Shown here piece after piece: positions 1 to 6,431 of a stretch of DNA of 37,764 nucleotides; the first letter of the stretch is position 1; each line of letters begins with the position of its first letter. Origin of the DNA: Alphaproteobacteria bacterium (GTDB lineage: Bacteria; Pseudomonadota; Alphaproteobacteria; Micropepsales; Micropepsaceae); NCBI GenBank assembly GCA_947445215.1, contig CANFDA010000005.1, forward strand, positions 1-37,764, given 5' to 3'. The notes under the pieces were generated by a model that did no database searches, was not told the DNA's origin, and saw nothing but the letters and a program-made list of their open reading frames with translations. The translations under genes and the position numbers were made by a program.

Positions 1-243
1 CGCCCGCATTATCACACCACCGATCGCTTCGCGTATGTGGTGCAAGGCACCTGGTGGGTCGCCACCACCGAGACTTTCGATCCGGCCACCACCTATCCGC
101 TGCCGGTTGGCACCTTTGCCACCGACCTGGCGGGCAAGGTGCATTGGGACGGCTCCAAGGATGAAGACCTAATCCTGCTGGTCACCGGCATGGGACCGAT
201 GAAGACCGTGACGGTGCCGGAAAAGTTGCCCGTTAATAGGTAG
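1..243 (+). CDS. Cupin-domain protein, C-terminal part only
   Basis: The reading frame is open from the left edge and ends at the TAG at 241-243, so only the last 80 residues are present. It opens with a His-rich stretch (HYHTTDRFAYVVQGTWW), followed by a Pro/Gly turn, a KVHWDG segment and a final beta strand (LILLVTGMGP). This is the pattern of small cupins, in which the first motif carries two metal-binding His residues and the second a further one. The His in KVHWDG fits the second-motif ligand. The substrate cannot be told. A strong hairpin follows within 30 bases, so the gene probably ends its transcript and is separate from the propeller gene downstream. The family call is fairly safe and the enzymatic role is unknown. 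Confidence 0.65.
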   Translation, partial: RPHYHTTDRFAYVVQGTWWVATTETFDPATTYPLPVGTFATDLAGKVHWDGSKDEDLILLVTGMGPMKTVTVPEKLPVNR

Positions 244-270
244 GCTTCGGCGGACCTATCCTGGCTTTTG

Positions 271-308
271 GGGCCATCCACGCTTTGCGTGGGTGGCCCT
301 TAGATTAT
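271..308 (+). terminator. Hairpin terminator after the cupin gene
   Basis: A 13-bp stem (271-283 with 287-299, one G-T pair) closes a TTT loop. It is followed by a weak T-rich stretch (TTAGATT). It lies 28 bases after the cupin stop. The stem is strong but the T run is poor, so termination may be incomplete. Confidence 0.65.
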
Positions 309-317
309 GGATTTTCT

Positions 318-337
318 GAAATGCAGCGCCGCATTTC
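318..337. repeat. Inverted repeat GAAATGC-6-GCATTTC
   Basis: A perfect 7-bp inverted repeat with a 6-base spacer lies between the cupin terminator and the possible promoter of the propeller gene. It could be an operator for a dimeric regulator. No regulator gene next to it supports this, so the role is a guess. Confidence 0.3.
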
Positions 338-375
338 TGGGGCGAAAAAACACCATGGTCTGATGGGCCATAGCG

Positions 376-404
376 TTGACAGTCCGGGCCGGAAAGGTCC
401 CAAT
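376..404 (+). promoter_or_regulatory. Possible promoter of the propeller/HAO locus 1
   Basis: TTGACA at 376-381 matches a sigma-70 -35 box exactly and lies 62 bases before the start at 438. No good -10 box is found 16-18 bases downstream. Similar TTGACT elements, each followed by CCGGAAA, lie 59-65 bases before two other exported-protein genes (13833 and 17197), which supports a shared promoter type. Confidence 0.3.
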
Positions 405-437
405 CGACGAACAAGAGAGAACATTTGGGAGGCGGGG

Positions 438-1337
438 ATGCGGAAGAGAGATTTCTTGGCTGCGGGTATTGGCCTGGGAGCCGGCCTGGCGGCGCCTTCT
501 GCCTGGGCCCCTGTGCTGGCCCAGGCCCAAGCTCCGGTTGCTCCGGCGGCGGGTCGCGGTGCGGTGAAGACCGTGCGCGCCAAGACCACACGCATGTTCA
601 AATCCCCTGGCCTTTATCCCAACGGCATGGCGGTCGCGCCGGAAGGTCTTTGGCTGGGCCAGCAGAAGACCACGGTGCAGGTGGCACGCGAATGGAACGT
701 GCCGATGCCTGCCACGCGGGACGAAGCGGCCTGGCTGGTGGACTGGAATGGTAAGCTGCTCAAAACCATCATTACGCCGTGCCGCAACTGCTCCGGCACG
801 GGCTGGGGCGGCGGTTCGCTCTGGATGGCGGCGAACGACGCGCCCTATGGCGTCTTCCAGCTCGACCCCAATGGCAAGCTAATCAGCCATCGTCAGATTC
901 CGCTGAGCTTCGACGGCAATGGCGGCGGCAGCCATGGCCTGCAATGGCACAATGGCAAGCTCTGGATCGCGGCGCTGCGGCTGGGTGGCGTGCTGCGCGT
1001 CGATCCCGCTTCCTGGGTTCCCGAAGTGCTAATCCGCGTCGCGTCGCCGGAAAAGCCACGCCTGCACGACATCACCTTCGACAACAATGGCGACATGTGG
1101 GTGGTGACCGGCACCAACGCCAATACCTATGCTGCGGCCCGCGCAGGTCTGAACAAGTATGACGGCAAGACCGGCCAACTGATCATGACGGTGGATATCG
1201 AGCCTGGTAGCGCCGATCCGCACGGCCTGGTCTTTTACGATGGCAAGCTGATCTCCTGCGATGCCGGCAATCACCCGGCCTGGAAGGAGAGCGAGAGCCC
1301 CCATAGTGGCTGGGTGTTCAGTATCGACTTGATCTAA
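438..1337 (+). CDS. Exported beta-propeller (SMP-30/Vgb-like) protein
   Basis: The product has 299 residues. The ATG at 438 is chosen because GGGAGGCGGGG precedes it and the next residues form an export signal (MRKRDFLAAGIGLGAGLAAP), with a KRDFL stretch that resembles a weak Tat motif, then an Ala/Pro-rich linker. The mature part has repeated propeller strands of the type GLWLGQQ, GSLWMAAND, GKLWIAALR, GDMWVVTG and GKLISCDAG, with Gly/Asp turns between them. This resembles SMP-30/gluconolactonase and streptogramin-lyase-like propellers. The metal ligands of SMP-30 lactonases are not clearly present, so hydrolase activity is not shown. It is followed after 90 bases by the HAO pair on the same strand and may be co-transcribed. 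A beta-propeller gene also lies next to the second HAO pair, which suggests a link. Fold: likely. Function: unknown. Confidence 0.65.
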   Translation: MRKRDFLAAGIGLGAGLAAPSAWAPVLAQAQAPVAPAAGRGAVKTVRAKTTRMFKSPGLYPNGMAVAPEGLWLGQQKTTVQVAREWNVPMPATRDEAAWLVDWNGKLLKTIITPCRNCSGTGWGGGSLWMAANDAPYGVFQLDPNGKLISHRQIPLSFDGNGGGSHGLQWHNGKLWIAALRLGGVLRVDPASWVPEVLIRVASPEKPRLHDITFDNNGDMWVVTGTNANTYAAARAGLNKYDGKTGQLIMTVDIEPGSADPHGLVFYDGKLISCDAGNHPAWKESESPHSGWVFSIDLI

Positions 1338-1427
1338 CAGCCACAGGATTGACCCATATCAGACAGGCAAAGGTTCAACGCGGTCCATCCGCGCCGGACG
1401 ACCCTTCTGCCAATATGCGATGATTTG

Positions 1428-2576
1428 ATGACGATGCCAGATGACGAAACGGGCGTGGTCGCAGAGACCAAGCCTCATGCAGGAACATCGCGACGCCATG
1501 CCCTCGGCGTGATGGGCACCGCGGTCGCCGCTGGCGTGGCGTTGGCCGAGCTTGGGGCACAGGCGCAAACTCCAGCTGTTGCGCCTCTGCGCATTTCGAA
1601 CCCGCCGCCGCTCCTGGTGCCGCGCACGGAACTGGTGATCGTGCCAGAGTATGAAGCGCAGGCGCGTCTCGTGCTGGGACCGGCGCGGGTTGCCCCGATC
1701 CTGGGCAGCGACATGAGCGTGACCAACCGCATCACGCTTCGCCCCCGGATGAATATCAACACGCGCGGTCTGGACCTGACCGCCCCTCTGTTCGGCGATG
1801 ATCATTTCACGCCGATCATGGTCGGCCCGATGGCCGACCAGCGGCGCTTCCATGCCGAGGGCGAAGTCGCCACGGCGCGCGGCGCCTCCGCAGCCAAGGC
1901 CGCGATGGTCGTGAGCAGCGATTCGAGCATGCCGCTGACTGCGATCGCTCAGGCCACTACGGCGCCGCTCTACGTTCAGGTCTATGCGGGCAGCCCCAAG
2001 GTGAAGGACATTCTCGCCCAGGCCAGCACGGTCCGGGCCAAGGCGGTGTTCGTTACGGTGGGCGCAGGCACTTCCGCCGCTGCGCCCGCGACACCGGCCG
2101 GCGCGCCCATCGACTGGGCCGCCATCGAAGCCGTGGTGAAGGGTACGTCTCTGCCTGTGATTGTGAAGGGCATTACCCGCCCGCAGGATGCGCGCGAAGC
2201 CGTTAAGCGCGGCGCCAAGGGCGTGGTGGTGTCGAACTATCGCGGCGGCAGCGCGGCGGGTCTGACGGGCACGCTGCTGTTGGTTGCGCCGGTGGTTCAG
2301 GCGGTTGGCGCCGATGTGCCAGTGCTCGTCGATGGCAGCTTCCGCCTCGGGACGGATGTTCTCAAGGCCCTGGCCTTCGGCGCCAAGGGCGTGCTGATCG
2401 GTCGACCGGCGATGTGGGGCCTTGCGGCCTATGGCGCCGACGGCGTGCAAGGCGTCGTCCAGCGGCTGCAGACCGATCTGGGGCGCTACATGTGCATGTG
2501 CGGTCTTACGTCGCTTACGGCGGTCAATCCCAGTGTGGCGCGCGTTCGCGCGGCCCGTATCGCGGCGAGGAACTGA
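1428..2576 (+). CDS. HAO-family FMN protein A1, catalytic His replaced
   Basis: The product has 382 residues and belongs to the FMN-dependent alpha-hydroxy-acid dehydrogenase family (glycolate oxidase, lactate dehydrogenase). The ATG at 1428 is used; another ATG at 1434 is possible and neither has a strong ribosome site. Residues about 22-45 form a Tat-type signal (TSRRHALGVMG, then a hydrophobic run). The barrel is recognisable: QVY at the flavin strand, the flavin Lys in VIVKGI, and the phosphate-binding region DGSFRLGTD...IGRPAMWGL. The catalytic motif, normally SNHGGR, is SNYRGG here. Tyr271 replaces the catalytic His and the substrate Arg is out of place. The usual TVD is TVG. A YMCMCG motif lies near the C-terminus. 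It therefore probably binds flavin but is unlikely to oxidise hydroxy acids in the usual way. B1 begins two bases after its stop. Confidence 0.85.
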   Translation: MTMPDDETGVVAETKPHAGTSRRHALGVMGTAVAAGVALAELGAQAQTPAVAPLRISNPPPLLVPRTELVIVPEYEAQARLVLGPARVAPILGSDMSVTNRITLRPRMNINTRGLDLTAPLFGDDHFTPIMVGPMADQRRFHAEGEVATARGASAAKAAMVVSSDSSMPLTAIAQATTAPLYVQVYAGSPKVKDILAQASTVRAKAVFVTVGAGTSAAAPATPAGAPIDWAAIEAVVKGTSLPVIVKGITRPQDAREAVKRGAKGVVVSNYRGGSAAGLTGTLLLVAPVVQAVGADVPVLVDGSFRLGTDVLKALAFGAKGVLIGRPAMWGLAAYGADGVQGVVQRLQTDLGRYMCMCGLTSLTAVNPSVARVRAARIAARN

Positions 2577-2578
2577 TC

Positions 2579-3817
2579 ATGGGTGACATTGAACGCGCCT
2601 GGCTTACCAATCCGTCCCGGCGCAAGGCGTTGGCCCGCATGGCAGGTCTTGTGGCGGGCTCTCCCGTCGCCGCGGCCATGGCGCAGATCGACCCGCATCC
2701 GCTGGGCGAGCATCGCCGTGCCTTGAGCCTGGCTGAGATCCAGACGATCTTCGACTTCGAGCCCCTCTTCTTCGGCAATGTCTCCAGGACTATCTACGAC
2801 TATTCGGCGCATGGCGACGGCACGGAGTGGAGCCTGCGGCGCAACCGCCAGGCGTTCGATTGGGTCGATATCATTCCGGGACGCCCCGCCGTTGCCGTAT
2901 CGCAGGTCGACCTCTCGTCGGAGATGCTCGGCCTGAAGATGAAATTCCCCATCGTCATCGCGCCGTCGTCGCTGCAGGTGAACCTGCATCCGGATGGCGA
3001 AATTGGCATGTACCGCGCGGCGACCGCGGCCTCGAACACGATGATGATGCTGAGCGCCAACAATCAGACGCCCGTGACCCAGGTCGCGCCCGCCGTGACC
3101 GGCGGCACCCTCTGGGCGCAGTATTACGCGCATGAGGATTTGGCCACGACCCAGCAATGGGTGAATACCTTTAATAGCGTGGGCTGCGATACCGTCGTTG
3201 TCACCGTCGACCAGCAGGCAGCCTATTATCCGCGCACGCTGCATGACCGGAATTTCGGCGGGCGCGGCGGCCGTGGCGCGGGCGGCCGTGGCGCCGCCGC
3301 AGGCGCTGCGGCAGCGCCCCCGGCGCTGACCGGCGCGGCACGGTACGGGGTCAATGGCCGCATCTGGTACACATGGCAGCATTTCGATGCATTGCGGAAA
3401 ATGGTCAAAGGCCAGCTGCTCATCAAGGGCATCATGGATCCGGAAGACGCTCTGCTGTCGATCCAGCACGGCGCCGATGGCATCGTCGTGTCCAACCATG
3501 GCGGCCGCTCGATGGACTTCGGCCCGTCGTCGCTGGAAGCATTGCCGGAGATCGTGGCCGCCGTGAATGGCCGGGTCCCGATCCTGTTTGACAGCGGCAT
3601 CCGCCGCGGCGCCGACTGCTTCAAGGCACTCGCGCTGGGCGCCAACGCCGTCTGCCTGGGCCGGGCCGCCCGCTGGGGCCTTGCGGCCTTCGGCAGCGCC
3701 GGGGCGCAACGCGCGATGGAAATCCTGCAGCAGGAACTGGTCCAGACCGCGGCCACCGCGGGATGCACCAAACTGTCGGACATCAACAAGACAAAGATCA
3801 GGGCCGACTTCGCTTAG
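2579..3817 (+). CDS. Exported FMN-dependent alpha-hydroxy-acid oxidase B1
   Basis: The product has 412 residues. The ATG at 2579 has GAGGAA in front and lies two bases after the A1 stop, so translation is probably coupled. A Tat-type signal is present (PSRRKALARMAG, then a hydrophobic run ending AMAQ). The catalytic set of the glycolate-oxidase family is complete: YDYSAHGDGTEWSLRRN at the front, QYY, TVD, Lys in LLIKGI, SNHGGRSMD with His307 and Arg310, DSGIRRGAD and LGRAARWGL. In the variable loop after TLHDRN there is an insert of about 30 residues rich in Gly, Arg and Ala; related enzymes carry membrane-binding or mobile segments at this place. It should oxidise a 2-hydroxy acid to a 2-oxo acid in the periplasm. 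The substrate and electron acceptor are unknown. The next gene converges 14 bases away. Confidence 0.88.
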   Translation: MGDIERAWLTNPSRRKALARMAGLVAGSPVAAAMAQIDPHPLGEHRRALSLAEIQTIFDFEPLFFGNVSRTIYDYSAHGDGTEWSLRRNRQAFDWVDIIPGRPAVAVSQVDLSSEMLGLKMKFPIVIAPSSLQVNLHPDGEIGMYRAATAASNTMMMLSANNQTPVTQVAPAVTGGTLWAQYYAHEDLATTQQWVNTFNSVGCDTVVVTVDQQAAYYPRTLHDRNFGGRGGRGAGGRGAAAGAAAAPPALTGAARYGVNGRIWYTWQHFDALRKMVKGQLLIKGIMDPEDALLSIQHGADGIVVSNHGGRSMDFGPSSLEALPEIVAAVNGRVPILFDSGIRRGADCFKALALGANAVCLGRAARWGLAAFGSAGAQRAMEILQQELVQTAATAGCTKLSDINKTKIRADFA

Positions 3818-3831
3818 CGCAGTGCGGCAGC

Positions 3832-4560
3832 CTAAAGTGTGAAGCCGCCATCCACCACGAAGCTCTGTCCGGTGGCGAACGCGCCGGCTTCGGAGGCAAG
3901 GTAGAGCGCCATGCCAGCGATTTCATCCGTTGTTCCCAGCCGTCCCATGGGCTGGCGCGCGTTGAAGGCCTTCCACGCGGCGTCATAGTCGCCGCTATCC
4001 TGCAGCCGCTGCTGTAGCGAGGGCGTATCCACCGTGCCGGGACAAATAGCGTTGCAGCGGATGCCGCGTGTGACGAAATCCGCCGCCACGGAGCGGGTCA
4101 GGCCGATCACGGCTGCCTTGCTGGCGCTGTAGATGCAGCGGTTGGGTATGCCCTTGTGCACGCCCGCCACCGAGGCGATGTTGACGATCGTGCCGCTGCC
4201 GTTTTCCAGCATGGCTGGCAGGAAGGCCTTTATCATTCGCGCCATGGCGAAGACGTTCACCGCGAACGACTTGTCCCACTGCGCGTCCTCGGCGTCCAGG
4301 ATGGTGCCGCTTTCCACGAAGCCCGCGCAGTTCACCAGAATATCGATGCGCCCTATGACGGCCGCCAGCGCGGTGACGGCGGCGCTGTCGGTGACGTCGA
4401 GCGCATGAACTTGGGCCTCTAGGCCCTTCAGCGCGGCGGCATCGCGGTCGGTGGCGATCGCGCGCGCGCCCTGCGCAGCGTAGAGCCGGCTGATGGCGCG
4501 GCCTATGCCTGCACCCGCGCCCGTTACCAGCGCAACTTTTCCGGTAAGCAATCCTGTCAT
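3832..4560 (-). CDS. SDR dehydrogenase, 2-keto-3-deoxy-L-fuconate/DHRS6 type
   Basis: The product has 242 residues. The ATG at 4560 gives a normal SDR N-terminus (LTGKVALVTGAGAGIG). The classic motifs are all present: TGAGAGIG for the nucleotide, an acidic residue in ATDRD that favours NAD over NADP, NCAG, the catalytic Ser in NIASVAG, YSASK with the catalytic Tyr and Lys, and a C-terminal VDGGFTL. The stretches NRCIYSASKAAVIGLT and CPGTVDTPSLQQR closely match bacterial 2-keto-3-deoxy-L-fuconate dehydrogenases and animal DHRS6/BDH2. This suggests oxidation of a sugar-acid intermediate, as in L-fucose breakdown, though no other gene of that pathway is seen here. It is the last gene of the minus-strand run, 10 bases after the small gene. 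The family is sure; the substrate is a family-based guess. Confidence 0.85.
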   Translation of the reverse strand: MTGLLTGKVALVTGAGAGIGRAISRLYAAQGARAIATDRDAAALKGLEAQVHALDVTDSAAVTALAAVIGRIDILVNCAGFVESGTILDAEDAQWDKSFAVNVFAMARMIKAFLPAMLENGSGTIVNIASVAGVHKGIPNRCIYSASKAAVIGLTRSVAADFVTRGIRCNAICPGTVDTPSLQQRLQDSGDYDAAWKAFNARQPMGRLGTTDEIAGMALYLASEAGAFATGQSFVVDGGFTL

Positions 4561-4570
4561 CGCGACGCTC

Positions 4571-4855
4571 TCAGTCGAATCTGATGCCGTAATGAGGCTG
4601 CGGCACGATCTGGGGAAGGAAATCTGGCTTGACGCCCGCAAGACGGAACACCACTTCGGCGATGGGGGTGATCTGGCCCGGTTCAATGTCGAGCATCACG
4701 AAATGCAGGCGGCCTTGTTCGCGCACATCGGCGTTCAGCGCACCGATGCGCTTGAGCATTAATTGCCATTTCAGATCGAAATCTGGCGCGGACGAGGCCG
4801 TACTTTTCGCTGGAGGGAAGGTGACCCGCATGATCAGTCTCATCGCCTCACCCAT
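4571..4855 (-). CDS. Small protein of unknown function, translationally coupled
   Basis: The product has 94 residues and I recognise no family. The ATG at 4855 overlaps the stop of the upstream oxygenase gene (ATGGGTGA arrangement), typical of real coupled genes, and the stop lies 10 bases before the SDR gene. A second ATG four codons in is possible. The protein has no signal peptide and no membrane segment. It has a central amphipathic stretch (DLKWQLMLKRIGALNADV) followed by short strand-like segments (LHFVMLDI, AEVVFRLAG) and a basic/aromatic C-terminus. Its place between a JmjC oxygenase and a dehydrogenase suggests a part in the same process. Confidence 0.55.
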   Translation of the reverse strand: MGEAMRLIMRVTFPPAKSTASSAPDFDLKWQLMLKRIGALNADVREQGRLHFVMLDIEPGQITPIAEVVFRLAGVKPDFLPQIVPQPHYGIRFD

Positions 4856-5747
4856 CCACGCGTTGGAAAAAGGCGCGCGTGAGCGCTTCGGCTTCAGCCG
4901 GGTCGTCTAGCATCGTGCGCAATTCCGCCAGCAGCTCGGGCAGATAATTGGCTTGCAGCGCGGCGGGATCGCCGCCGGCGCCAAATTTCCCAGCACCAGT
5001 GACAATTGCGCGCCAGCGCGGCGAAGCGGTTAACCGTTCCTGTAGCCCGACGCGCAGCAGATCCAACCACATGGTCGGGGTGTAGGACAGGTTGAGCGAC
5101 CAGCTGGGCTCGCCCGCGCTGGTGTGATGTACCGTGCCGCGCGGTATGTAAAAAAACTTTCCGGGTGTCAGCTCGGCGGTCTCTTCCGGCGGCCGCTGCG
5201 CCTGCGCCAGCAAGGGCGCGAGCGCGGCCGTGATGGCGGGCGACCCCAGCGTGTAGCTGTCGGGCGCGAAGGGTACCATCGGGGCCTGGCCCACCTGCCA
5301 GCGTTTGGCGCCGGTGAGCTGGATGGTGAAATTCTCGTTCTTGTCGAAATGCGGCACGGCCCCGCCCCCGGCAGGCGTGTAAAACAGGCTGGCGATCACC
5401 TGCCGCCGGGGCGCGCCCAGGAAATCCGCAACGGCTTCAGTCAGTGCGGGGAGCGGAACATTAATGAAGTAAAGCGTTGCGCCGGCGGCGTGGAATTTCA
5501 TCGCATTGGTGGCGTCGACCGGAAAGACGCTGTGCGCGACGAAATCATTGGCCAGCCAGGCTTGCGCATCTTCGCGCGCCAGCCCCGCCAGCCGCTCCGG
5601 ATCCAGCGGCCCGATGGTATGGCGGATGAAAGCCAGGTCTTCCTCCGCTAGGGGCATCAGCGCCATGCGCGTCTGCCAATGTTCGGCGAAGAACCGTTCC
5701 ACCCCGATGGGCGCGAGCACGCGGAGCATGTCCAGCCTGTCAGTCAT
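4848..5747 (-). CDS. JmjC/cupin-type Fe(II) 2-oxoglutarate oxygenase
   Basis: The product has 299 residues. The start codon at 5747 overlaps the stop of the preceding 2OG oxygenase gene by four bases (ATGA). The core has the JmjC/cupin arrangement. A first metal motif HFD sits in VPHFDKNENFTIQLTGAKRW, and the second His lies in YIPRGTVHHTSAG, followed by a SWSLNLSY strand. The C-terminal third (LLRVGLQERL to the end) is helical, as in the ribosomal-oxygenase-like group that hydroxylates protein residues. There is no signal peptide, so it should act in the cytoplasm. The substrate is unknown. Genes of this kind are often found beside TonB-dependent receptors, and here the operon is divergent from one. 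Family confidence is high; protein hydroxylation is inferred from relatives. Confidence 0.8.
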   Translation of the reverse strand: MTDRLDMLRVLAPIGVERFFAEHWQTRMALMPLAEEDLAFIRHTIGPLDPERLAGLAREDAQAWLANDFVAHSVFPVDATNAMKFHAAGATLYFINVPLPALTEAVADFLGAPRRQVIASLFYTPAGGGAVPHFDKNENFTIQLTGAKRWQVGQAPMVPFAPDSYTLGSPAITAALAPLLAQAQRPPEETAELTPGKFFYIPRGTVHHTSAGEPSWSLNLSYTPTMWLDLLRVGLQERLTASPRWRAIVTGAGKFGAGGDPAALQANYLPELLAELRTMLDDPAEAEALTRAFFQRVDG

Positions 5748-6337
5748 GAAACAAGCTGCGCGGCGCGGGAATTGAAGGCGATGCTAATCCGGTCTTCCTC
5801 CGACCGACTGATGTTCACGCGATGCAAAATCCAGGAGGGGAAGATCAGCAGGTCGCCGGTCACGGGCGGGATCACCATCGCATGGCCGGTAAAGTTGTTG
5901 AAATTGGCGACGATGTCGTTTGAGATCGTATAGGTGTGCGGCGTGATGGGCGTCTTGAATTCCAGCTCGCCCTTGTCCGGTCCTCCCTTCACATAATAGA
6001 CGGCGGAAAAGAGGCTGCCCGGATGGTCATGCGAATAATTGAAATGCCCCTTTTGGTTGATGTTGATCCAGGCTTCCGTGATCACCTGGCGCATGGCCGG
6101 GTTGAACTCGAAAGCGCGATGCACCTCATCCAGCCTCTTGCGCACTTGCGCGAATAGCTCCGCCAGTTCCGGCGTCGCCAGGTCGATATTGTCGCTCTGC
6201 CAGCCGCCGCCATTGGAGACGACGCGGCCTGTGCTCTGCGCCTTCCTATCCAGGCAGAATTTTTCGATCTTGCCATTGTCGAGGCCCAGCGAATCTACCG
6301 CCAGAAAATTGATGAAGATCGGCATGATATTCATCAT
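5744..6337 (-). CDS. 2OG-Fe(II) oxygenase family protein
   Basis: The product has 197 residues from the ATG at 6337, which has GGAG five bases ahead; the next codon is also ATG (6334) and could be used. The C-terminal half shows the small 2OG-Fe(II) oxygenase fold: EAWININQKGHFNYSHDHPG with the first metal His, SAVYYVKGG, a PVTGDLLIFPSWILHRVN strand with the second His, and the 2-oxoglutarate-binding Arg in EEDRISIAFN. This is the pattern of the family often listed as putative 2OG-Fe(II) oxygenase (Pfam 2OG-FeII_Oxy_5 type). The substrate is unknown. It overlaps the JmjC gene by four bases, so two different Fe(II)/2OG enzymes are made in a coupled way. Confidence 0.8.
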   Translation of the reverse strand: MMNIMPIFINFLAVDSLGLDNGKIEKFCLDRKAQSTGRVVSNGGGWQSDNIDLATPELAELFAQVRKRLDEVHRAFEFNPAMRQVITEAWININQKGHFNYSHDHPGSLFSAVYYVKGGPDKGELEFKTPITPHTYTISNDIVANFNNFTGHAMVIPPVTGDLLIFPSWILHRVNISRSEEDRISIAFNSRAAQLVS

Positions 6338-6431
6338 CAAGTCTCCGGCATGATCCCTGGTGGCGACGCGGTTTTTTCCCGGCGCTGTCGGGCAAGATTG
6401 TAAAAGCGCGGGCCCGGAAGGCAAGGGCGGG

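Noticed and set aside
1359-3709. Long minus-strand frames opposite the first HAO pair (1359-2450 and 2486-3709)
   Set aside because: Their products are Arg/His/Ala-rich without motifs, while the plus strand carries clear FMN-enzyme motifs, signals and ribosome sites.
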